Position numbers and translations under genes: made by a program. A DNA stretch of 64,000 bases from Leptodactylus fallax (taxonomy: Eukaryota; Chordata; Amphibia; Anura; Leptodactylidae): assembly GCA_947044405.1 (NCBI GenBank), contig CAMRHE010000036.1:1054001-1118000 (forward strand), given 5' to 3'. Of this stretch, positions 53,871 to 64,000 are shown piece by piece. Position 1 is the stretch's first letter, and the number at the start of each line of letters is the position of its first letter. Under the pieces are notes generated by a model, which saw only the letters and a list, made by a program, of their open reading frames with translations, was not told the origin of the DNA and did no database searches.

Positions 53871-54142
53871 GAAGGAAAAAGTTACCGAAAGAACCTTAAT
53901 AGCCCAATAGATAATAAATAAAATGTAACTTGAGTATTAAGTATTTGATTAAAAATTGCGTCCACAAATGATAAAAGATTCTACCTATGGTGGGTATAAA
54001 CACCAAGCCTATCCAAGTCAAGAAGAGTGAACATCAAAATGTATCCGGTCAAACAATATCTCAGAACCCCTTAGAGAGTGAAGCCTCCTATGTTGTATAA
54101 ATGCCGGGTTCAGTGTTTATTATAACTCAAATTGGCCCTATA

Positions 54143-54219
54143 GTCAATGAAACAATATAATCACTATCTCCAAATAAAGGGAGACGTGAAAGGATGCATA
54201 GGCAGATGCGTATAGGTAC
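54143..54219 (+). repeat. 77-bp inverted repeat, left arm
   Basis: Complementary to 57996-58072 at 76 of 77 positions; from GTCAATGAAACAATATAA to GATGCGTATAGGTAC. Confidence 0.97.
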
Positions 54220-54354
54220 GCGGCCTACACTGACTGCAGAGTGTGACCTCTGCCCCAACGCAGGCGCAATGACGTAAATCATCAGCGCCTGCGATCAGAA
54301 GAAGAAGGAGGACGCGCTCTGTGGGACTGCAGCTCTTCGTGGGACAAGATAAGT

Positions 54355-54600
54355 AACAAACTACTGTGTGGGGGCCTTCTGTGGTGCATATACTACTGTA
54401 TGGGGGACACTGAAGCATCTACTACTGTGTGGGGGACACTGAAGCATATACTACTGTATGGGGGACACTGTGAAGCATCTAATACTGCATGGGGGACACT
54501 GAAGCATATACTACTGTGTGGGGGACAGAATAAACTACTGTGTGGGGCCCCACTGTGAAGCATATACTACTGTGTGTGGGGGCTTATTGAGAAGCATATA
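54355..54600 (+). repeat. Minisatellite array, left of the Tc1 insertion
   Basis: Units of about 30 bp: TACTACTGTGTGGGGGACAC then TGAAGCATA. Continues at 57120. Confidence 0.9.
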
Positions 54601-54821
54601 CAGTGCTGGCCAAAAGTATTGGCACCCCTGCAATTCTGTCAGATAATACTCAATTTCTTCCAGAAAATGATTGCAATCACAAATGCTTTGGTAATAATAT
54701 CTTCATTTATTTTGCTTGCAATGAAAAAACACAAAAGAAAATGAAAAAAAAAAGTCAAATCATTGATCATTTTACACAAAACTCCAAAAATGGGCCGGAC
54801 AAAAGTATTGGCACCCTCAGC

Positions 54822-56736
<1,915 letters not shown>

Positions 56737-57119
56737 GCTCAATGTGGTACACACAAGGACACAGGACAGAGGTTGAGTCAACTTTAATCCATTTCAACTG
56801 GCTGCAAGTGTGATTTAGTTATTGCCACCACCTGTTATGTGCCACAGGTAAGTAACAGGTGCTGTTAATTACACAAATTAGAGAAGCATCACATGGTTAT
56901 TCAAAAGGGTGCCAATACTTTTGTCCACCCCCTTTTTTATGTTTGGTGTGGAATTATATCCAATTTGGCTTTTTGACAATTCTTTTTGTGGTTTTCCATT
57001 GAAGACAAATTAAATGAAGATATTATTACCAAAGCATTTGTGATTGCAATCATTTTCTGGAAGAAATTGAGTATTATCTGACAGAATTGCAGGGGTGCCA
57101 ATACTTTTGGCCAGCACTT

Positions 57120-57640
57120 TAATGTGGGTGGGGGCCCAAAGTGGAGCATATAATACTGTGCGGGGGCCTCTGTGGAGCATATAATAGTGTGTGGGGGCCA
57201 CTCTGGAGCATATACTACTGTGTGGGGGAGGTTATTGTGAAGCATATAATGTGGGTGGGGGCCCAAAGTGGAGCATATAATACTGTGTGGGGGCCTCTGT
57301 GGAGCATATAATACTGTGTGGGGGCCTCTGTGGAGCATATAATAATGTGTGGGGGCCTCTGTAGAGCATATAATACTGTGCGGGAGCCTCTGTGGAGCAT
57401 ATAATACTGTGCGGGGGCCTCTGTGGAGCATATAATACTGTGTGGGGGCCTCTGTGGAGCATATAATACTGTGCAGGGGCCTCTGTGGAGCATATAATAC
57501 TGAGTGGGGGCCACTCTGGAGCATATAATACTGTGTGGGGGCCATTCTGTAGCATATAATATTGTCTGGAGGCCACTTCAGAGCAAAATGTACTGTCTGG
57601 GGGCCACTTCGGAGTGCATTGTACTGTCTGGGGCCCTTCA
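57120..57640 (+). repeat. 31-bp minisatellite array, right of the Tc1 insertion
   Basis: About sixteen units, GGAGCATATAATACTGTG then TGGGGGCCTCTGT. The overlapping 99-, 114- and 234-codon minus-strand ORFs simply repeat the unit (YYMLHRGP, VLYAPQRP) and are artefacts. Confidence 0.95.
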
Positions 57641-57995
57641 CTATTTATATCACACAGTATCTGTTTTATAGCAGACGTGATATTATTATAGGCTGTAATA
57701 ACATTGCACGGTCACTATAAAACAGATCCTGGTTAATTTAAGGTTAAATTGCCGTGTTGGCACTTTGCGATAATTTAGTGGGTTTTGGGTTGCAGTTTGG
57801 GCACTCGGTCTCTAAAAGGTTCGCCATCACTGGCCTATACTATATTCGGTACCTTATGACAACTAGCTCATAGCTATTGGCAAACTCACAATAGGTTAGG
57901 AAGAAGTCTATTTTTATCACTGAATCCAGTAGTCTAGCAATCCCTTAACAGGCACCTCAATATACATTAATGATCATTTTTACAAGATACATTGT

Positions 57996-58072
57996 GTACC
58001 TATACGCATCTGCCTATGCATCCTTTCACGTCTTCCTTTATTTGGAGATAGTGATTATATTGTTTCATTGAC
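57996..58072 (-). repeat. 77-bp inverted repeat, right arm
   Basis: Partner of 54143-54219; one mismatch. The arms lie 3.78 kb apart. Confidence 0.97.
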
Positions 58073-58614
58073 ATCCCCCCCCCCCCTCAACTATTGCTGT
58101 GCAGCGTCTAGTAATGTGTAACAGACATGTTTGGCACTTTTATAGGTGTAGGTCAGTTTATCCTGCTGGATTGGAGCTCACACAGCAGCCCCGATCAACA
58201 TCTTTTGTTCACATCCTTCATGCGTCAGACATCTGTGCTCCACCCTGCCGTGCCATGATTGGATGATGCGGGGGCATGTCCTGAGTTAGTGAGACTAGGG
58301 GAAAGTTGATCAGGATGGTCCCTCCTGTACTCCTCTCCTTGATTGGCAGATTGGTCAATTATGAAGGAGTGTCAGAGTGACATCATATGAGGGTGGGTCC
58401 TGATGCCACACAGGGGCATGACCTGGCTGCACTCTGGCCTGATAAAAAGTCCGGCAGAGCATCAGTAAGGAGCTGTTCCCTATAGTACCAGCACCTACCA
58501 TGAAGGTGCTGGGAAATGCAGTTTTAAGTGCAGATTCATGATTTAACCTTTTCCTGCTGATATTCACCTGTCTTTCTGAGATGTTGCATCTATTTTATTC
58601 TCTCCCGAACAACC

Positions 58615-58618
<4 letters not shown>
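58073..58618. other. No recognised feature
   Basis: Begins with a C13-type run (58074-58086); otherwise unique-looking. Confidence 0.45.

Positions 58619-58659
<41 letters not shown>
58619..58659. repeat. (GA)n microsatellite
   Basis: About twenty uninterrupted GA units. Confidence 0.97.
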
Positions 58660-58662
<3 letters not shown>

Positions 58663-58833
58663 GACATTATACTATGTATAGGGGCCGCTATGGGACATTA
58701 TCTTATGTACTCTGTGGAGGCCACTTTGGGACATTATGCAATATGAAGGGGCCACTGTGTGATATAATACTGTGTGTAAATGAGGCATTATGGAGTGTGG
58801 GGGTTTGCTATGTTTGCTAGTTATGCCCCTGTA
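58660..58833 (+). mobile_element. hAT-like right end with minisatellite units
   Basis: Four units of the 31-bp family followed by TTTGCTAGTTATGCCCCTG, a hAT-type terminus (complement CAGGGGCATAACTAGC). The left part is replaced by the (GA)n tract. Confidence 0.55.
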
Positions 58834-59494
58834 TGTGTGTGTGTTTGTATATATATCTATATCTATAATATAATCTCTGTGGGGGCCCACTCAGTTTCTG
58901 CATTGAACACTTCCATTAATACAGATGGAAGCATTCATGCACTGTTAATAGTATCAGGCCCTGTTCACACAGTGGAATCTGCCACTGATTTTGCGGTGGA
59001 TTTTGTCCCCAAATCAGTGGCAGATTATTCCCTCATTATGCCTCCCATTGAAAACAATTGGAGCAGGATGCTAAAAAAAACCAAAAAACGCCCTGCTCGA
59101 TCTTGCCGTGGATTCTGCAGCTGATTCGGAGGCCACGGTGAGACTCCCCATTGATTAGACTCATCTATTTGGGCCTAATCAGCATTGGAAAGCCAAAACA
59201 GAATGCCAATGCTCTGCATCCACCACTGTGAGCTGGGGGAGAAAATAAAGAGGTATCTGAGGCAGCTGTCCACCTCAAATTCCTCTTTACTTTTCGATGT
59301 TTGAACAGGTTCTATCTGCATGTATGGAATGGACTGTATTACAGTCCACTCCAGCAGGTCTGGCTCAGCACAAAAACACCCAAATCCGGTTGTTTTTTTT
59401 TGCTGCAGTGTGCATGAGTCACTCCAAAAGGGGTCCACTAAGAATCTGTCGCCCAAGGGCCCACACAAACCTGGAGCTGGACCTGGCCCCCAGG
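58834..59494. other. Unassigned; MITE-like stretch at 58950-59160
   Basis: CCTGTTCACACAGTGGAATC and a run of complementary ATCAGTGGCAGATT/AATCTGCCACTGAT pieces point to a short inverted-repeat element, but the ends are not clear. Confidence 0.4.
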
Positions 59495-59690
59495 CAAGCA
59501 ATATTGTCCCCACTGGCCCCCCAGGCAAGTAATAATGTACCTGGTGACCCTCAGACAAGCAATAATGTCCCCCAGTGGCCCCCTGGCAACTAATAATGTC
59601 CTCCAGTGGCCCCAAGGTAACTAATTATATACTCCTGTAGCCCCAAGACAAGTAATAATATCCCCCAGGGGCCCCCAGACACCTAATATC
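59495..59690 (-). repeat. Minisatellite, about 30-bp unit
   Basis: Six or seven units CCCAGGCAAGTAATAATGTC then CCCCAGTGG. The minus-strand reading GGGGCCACTGGGGGACATTA aligns with the 31-bp family. Confidence 0.85.
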
Positions 59691-60086
59691 TCATCCTCAG
59701 TCCCCTGAGGTTCTCCTGCTTCTTCTCTGCAGATCGAAGCAGCAGGTCTTCACCAGTCATCAACTAAGATAGAACAGGAAGCTAAAGCCTTCCTGTTGTA
59801 CCGTTCTAGTCAACTACATAATCCCCCACAGTAGTGGAAAATGCAGTTAAATCACAATGACGTGGGAGTCTAAGTGCCTCAGCTAAAAGGAGCTATTATC
59901 GATTTCTGTTGACATTTACGCCAAAAAAGTGGCCTAAATAATTACAAATCCAGAACAGACGTTGGACCTGCTCACTCCCTGCCCACTTTGAAAAAAGTGG
60001 TGAGGGTGGCGCAAACAGGCTACATGTACTGCACTATCATGCACATATACAGTACATTACATACAAAGTTGTGGATGTAGTAAAAT
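59691..60086. other. No recognised feature
   Basis: Unassigned sequence upstream of the L2 element. Confidence 0.45.
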
Positions 60087-60087
60087 T

Positions 60088-60098
60088 CCAAGATGGCG
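60088..60098 (+). promoter_or_regulatory. YY1-like site at the L2 5' end
   Basis: CCAAGATGGCG at the extreme 5' end, the position where mammalian L1 carries its YY1 site. Motif match only. Confidence 0.45.
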
Positions 60099-63000
60099 CC
60101 GCTGGAGTGGCAGCCTGTTTCAGCAGCTCTGAGTCTCTCTCTTATTTTTCTTTCTTTGTCTTGTTTTATCACTCTACTTAAGGGGCTTTGCACTATGAAG
60201 AAACACATGAAGACTTGGAATTGGACCTTTGTGATACTTTTTGTTTGTTTTGCTCTGCTTCAAATGGGAACTATTGTGTCTGCAGACAATTCCTTTGTAT
60301 ACTCCAGGGTGGAACTCCTGCAGCTTAGAGACACAGCAGGGCTGCATACCAATACACCAGACATCCTCCAGGAGCTTTGGAGAAGGAAAAGGAGGGGGTG
60401 TAGAGCTGGAGTCCAACAGAGTATTAAAAAGAGACGTTTCAGACCAGCTCTCCCCTCCATCATTATGGGCAATGTGAGATCTCTTGCAATCAAGATGGAC
60501 GAACTAACGGCGCTCACCAGGCATCATCAGGAGTTTCGGGTGTGCAGCATGATGCTGCTTACAGAGACTTGGCTCACTGAAGTTACTCCGGACCCTCTGG
60601 TCTCCTTGGATGGTTTTAAACTCATTCGGGCAAACAGGACAAGGGAGAGCGGTAAGAGGAAAGGAGGAGGGCTGGCAATATTTGTGAATGATAGATGGTG
60701 TAATCCTAGGCACATTGTGATTAAGGAGCAAACTTGCTGTAAAGACATTGAACTATTAGCTGTGAGCATGAGACCTTTCTATCTGCCAAGGGAACTATCA
60801 CATGTCATCGTGATAGCTGCATATGTCCCCCCCCTCTGTGGAAGTTGACGCTGCCTGCGAGGTCCTACAAGCCAAGGTGAGCCAGCTGCAGTCACGACAC
60901 CCCCAGGTCCTCCTTCTTGTGTCTGGTGACTTCAACCATGTCTCTCCATCATGCACACTGCCCAGTTTCACACAGTATGTAACCTGCCACACAAGAGACA
61001 ATAAAACACTGGACTTGTTTTTTACCAATGCGAGGGAGGCATATAACTCATCAGCCCTACCGCCCCTGGGAAGATCGGATCACAACCTAGTGCATCTCTG
61101 ACCTGTGTACAAGCCACTTGTACGTAGAGAACCAGCTGTCACCCGCACAGTGAGGATATGGTCCGAGGAGAGTGATGAGGCTCTGAGGGATTGTTTTGAC
61201 ACAACCGCATGGGAAGTTCTGCAGGATTCTTATGGAGAAGATATAGAAGGACTCACACACTGCATAACGGACTGCATTAATTTTTGTGTGGACAACACAG
61301 TACCCACAAAAGTGGTGAGGTGCTTTTCCAACAACAAACCATGGATTCATTCTGATATAAAAACACTACTTAAGGAGAAAAAGATGGCATTCAGGACAAG
61401 AGATAAGGAGGGGCTGAGGGAAGTATAAAAGGAGCTGAGGCATCAAATCAGGCAGGGAAAAGCCAATTATAAGGAAAAAATGGAAAAGCAAATGGAAAGA
61501 AAAGACATAAGGGGGGTCTGGGAGGGGCTTAAGTCAATTTCGGGTCATAGACAGTCTGTCTGCCAGATTGAGGCTGATGTTAATTGGCTTAATGAACTAA
61601 ACCTATTCTTCAACAGATTTGATCACACACCAGCTCCTCCCACCCCAGCAAGTCCTTCAGTTCCCCCCACGACAATGACTTCACCCCATGTGGCTATTTC
61701 CCACCAGACCAGTGAATCCAGAAATCCGTCTTTATCTGACCACAGTGTGACCTTCACACAGGCCCAGGTGAGGAAGGAGATGAAAAAGATCAAGGCGAGG
61801 AAAGCCGCAGGGCCAAATGACATCAGTGCAAGGCTAATTAAGACTTGGGACCAGCTGTGTGGCATAATTACATATATGTTTAATATGAGCCTGAGGCAGG
61901 AAATAGTTCCTGAATTATGGAAATCTTCTTGTGTGGTACCAGTTCCAAAGAAGCCTCACTCTAAGGACCTCAACGACTACAGACCTGTAGCACTGACATC
62001 CCACCTGATGAAGATCTTAGAGAGAATGGTTCTCACACATCTCCGCCCTCTAGTGTGCCCTGCTATGGACCCTCTCCAGTTTGCTTATCGGCCGGGCATT
62101 GGGGTAGATGATGCCATCATCCACCTTCTGCACAGGGCTCTGTCTCACCTGGAGAAACCAGGGAACACGGTGAGAATAATGTTCTTTGATTTCTCCAGTG
62201 CTTTTAACACCATACAGCCCGGGTTACTGAGAGAAAAGCTGGGCCTTGCTGGAGTGGACCACCACCTCTCCAACTGGATCCTAGACTACCTCACAAATCG
62301 ACCTCAATACGTGAGAGCCCAAGACTGTATGTCAGATACCGTGATTTGTAATACGGGGGCACCTCATGGTACAGTTCTCGCCCCTTTCCTCTTCACATTG
62401 TACACTGCAGATTTTAGATGAAACTCATCTACCTACAGAAGTATTCTGATGACTATGCAATAGTAGGCCTCATCACAGACGATGATGACAGGGAGTACAG
62501 AGAACTGAACCGGGATTTTGTGTACTGGTGCCAGCGGAACCACCTGAAGATTAACGCGGGGAAGACCAAGGAGATGGTGGTGGATTTCCGTAAATGCAGA
62601 TGCCCTCCTAAACCAGTGGACATCCAGGGGACGGGCATGAGATTGTGAAGACCTATAAGTACCAGCGTTTGCTCCTTAATAATAAGCTGGACTGGGCAGA
62701 TCACATGGAGGTCCTGTACAGGAAAGGCCACAGCAGGCTCTACCTGCTTAGGAGGCTGAGAGCCTTTGGAATCCGGGGGCAACTTCTTAGGACTTTCTTC
62801 AACTCGGTAGTGGCATCAGCCATCTTCTTCGGAGTGGCCTGCTGGGGGAGCAGTGTATCAACCAGGGACAGAAATAAACTTGACAAGCTGATTAGAAGGG
62901 CCAGCTATGTCTTGGGGAGCCCACTGGACCCAGTGCAGGTGGTGGGCGACAGAAGGATACTGTCTGTGGAGAGCTCCATGCGGAAGAAGAAGTCCCATCC

Positions 63001-63160
63001 CATGCATGAGACTGTGATCGCTGTGGGCAGTACTGTCAGAGACCGACTGCTCCACCCTAAGTGTGAGAAGGAGGGCTATCGGACGTCTTTTCTCCCCACC
63101 GCGGTTAGGCTGTACAACCAACACCGACCTAAGCGGAGATCATTACACACAGAGAACTGA
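60093..63160 (+). pseudogene. L2 endonuclease-reverse transcriptase, several breaks
   Basis: Protein for target-primed reverse transcription. First frame (60093-60848): an N-terminal hydrophobic part, a WRRKRRGCRAGVQ basic stretch, then the endonuclease with IIMGNVRSLAIKMDEL, LLTETWL (catalytic Glu) and KGGGLAIFV. A frameshift lies in the C-run at 60829-60836. SGDFNHV and GRSDHNLVHL follow, a stop TGA at 61099-61101 and TAA at 61426-61428 (both in the same frame), then RT: ARKAAGPNDISARL, NDYRPVALTSHLMKILERMV, FFDFSSAFNTIQP (first Asp), GAPHGTVLAPFLFTLYT. A frameshift near 62420 precedes LQKYSDDYAIV (catalytic DD), and another near 62645 precedes KLDWADHMEVLYRKG. The C-terminus FLPTAVRLYN is intact to 63160. 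Confidence 0.93.
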
Positions 63161-63337
63161 AATATCTTTCTGCCTGTTAAATCCCCCCCCCCTCCTCTGC
63201 TACTTCTTATCTGTCTGTCTACTATCAATGTAATGCCACTCACCTTGGAACATTCCTGTTCATGTTGTATTTGTATCTGCTTATCTTTGCTGCTGTAACA
63301 CACTGAATTTCCCCATTGTGGGACTATTAAAGGACTA

Positions 63338-63375
63338 TTATTATTATTAGTATTATTAGTATTATTAATAAATAT
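63338..63375. repeat. (TTA)-rich tail of the L2 element
   Basis: TATTATTATTATTAGTATTA-type repeat directly behind the L2 3' end. Confidence 0.9.
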
Positions 63376-63564
63376 AGCTTCCAGTTACATATGAAATAAC
63401 ATTTTGAATGCTGTAAATCTGCAGCATTCTTTAAATCGGTGTTTCATTTATTGTGTGCAAACAGATATGTAAATCAAGAAAGAGTTAACTTGTCTTCTGT
63501 CAATTAAATAAAATTCTACTACATTTTTATGATGTGCTCAATGTGACCGTTTTTTTAATTTTTT

Positions 63565-63904
63565 TTAGGCTAAGGCCCCACATAGCAAGATGCAGCAAAA
63601 AAAGCTACAGAAAAAAATGCAGTGGAAACTCATTGCGTTTTTTTCCACAATGGTTTTCACTGCATTTTTGCTGCATGTTTTTTTTTTTTTTTTTACCCTA
63701 ATAAAACCTATAGGGAAAACGCCAGTGTTTCCGCAGGAATAATTGACATACTGCAATTTTCAAACAGCCAATTTTTTTTCTGCAATGTGTGAATTAGCCA
63801 GAATCTCATTCACTTTGCATGTATTATAAAGCGCAGCATTTTTGCCACAGCGTTTCAGCAGTGGCAAAAACACTGCATTTTTGCAACATGGGGCTTCAGC
63901 CTAA
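63565..63904. mobile_element. MITE, TTAGGCTAAGGCCCC-ended, complete copy
   Basis: Left end TTAGGCTAAGGCCCCACAT and right end ACATGGGGCTTCAGCCTAA are inverted repeats. The interior is largely self-complementary (TGCAGTGGAAAC/GTTTTCACTGCA). 340 bp, no ORF of interest. This is the best copy of the family in the window. Confidence 0.8.
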
Positions 63905-64000
63905 GACTTTTCCATTCAACCAGAGGATGATTTCACAAAGTTTATGTTGCCTTAGATTTGGAATTGTTACAAACAGAAAGGAAACAACCTCATTCGGCCA

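Larger units (their letters stand above)
60087..63375 (+). mobile_element. L2-clade LINE, near full length
   Basis: Starts at or near CCAAGATGGCGCCGCTGGAG. A single long ORF encodes an APE-type endonuclease and a reverse transcriptase. The end is CTGAATTTCCCCATTGTGGG, the conserved L2 3' tail, followed by a (TTA)-type microsatellite at 63338-63375. No clear target duplication. Confidence 0.9.

Noticed and set aside
56937..57641. Long minus-strand ORFs (up to 234 codons) with repeated YYMLHRGP/VLYAPQRP motifs
   Set aside because: They follow the 31-bp minisatellite, appear in three frames at once, and have no non-repetitive domain. The period of 31 also makes all frames cycle.

Overview
This window looks like intergenic, repeat-rich DNA from a frog, most likely a neobatrachian anuran. 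The sequence shows many vertebrate/amphibian repeat classes side by side: Tc1-like transposons, a Ty3/gypsy element, a Penelope-like element, a tyrosine-recombinase retroelement of Ngaro/DIRS type with an SGNH-hydrolase ORF, L1 and L2 LINEs, a tRNA-derived SINE, hAT-like elements, and several families of short terminal-inverted-repeat elements. I found no convincing host gene exon, tRNA, rRNA or CRISPR array. The species is inferred from repeat content and not proven.

Layout. 1-10.4 kb: a degenerate minisatellite, two copies of a DD38E Tc1-like transposon (1524-3000 broken; 7409-9034 with an almost intact transposase), a decayed DD34E-type Tc1 (3390-4899), and small MITEs. 10.4-18.9 kb: a TTAA-ended non-autonomous element split by a very young Ty3/gypsy retrotransposon (10534-17700, minus strand) with near-identical LTRs, a tRNA-Ser primer site, a GTTAAAC frameshift site between gag and pol, and one in-frame amber codon before integrase. 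21.2-23.8 kb: a 2.6 kb hAT-like element with a perfect 8-bp target duplication, carrying a minisatellite and a solo LTR. 24.9-30.7 kb: an old minus-strand Ngaro/DIRS-like element (gag-like, RT start, tyrosine recombinase, SGNH hydrolase) interrupted by a second copy of that LTR, itself interrupted by a Penelope-like element with inverted arms and a 13-bp target duplication.

32.7-42.1 kb: MITEs, a SINE, L1 pieces on both strands, minisatellite-bearing hAT-like remnants and a 108-bp-arm foldback. 42.5-47.6 kb: a Tc1 element interrupted by a different Tc1 element inserted at a TA, plus a second copy of the inserted family. 51-52.5 kb: a solo LTR and an RT fragment. 53.2-58.8 kb: minisatellites with a Tc1 element inside one array, an LTR inside that Tc1, and a 77-bp inverted repeat (76/77 identical) enclosing the whole block. 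60.1-63.4 kb: an L2-type LINE, nearly full length but disrupted by stops and frameshifts.

The coding sequences form no pathway; each belongs to its own element. The main value of the window is the insertion order it records (nested elements with readable target duplications and paralogous empty sites) and three candidates that may still be functional or very recently active: the DD38E transposase, the gypsy element, and the hammerhead-like motifs of the Penelope element.
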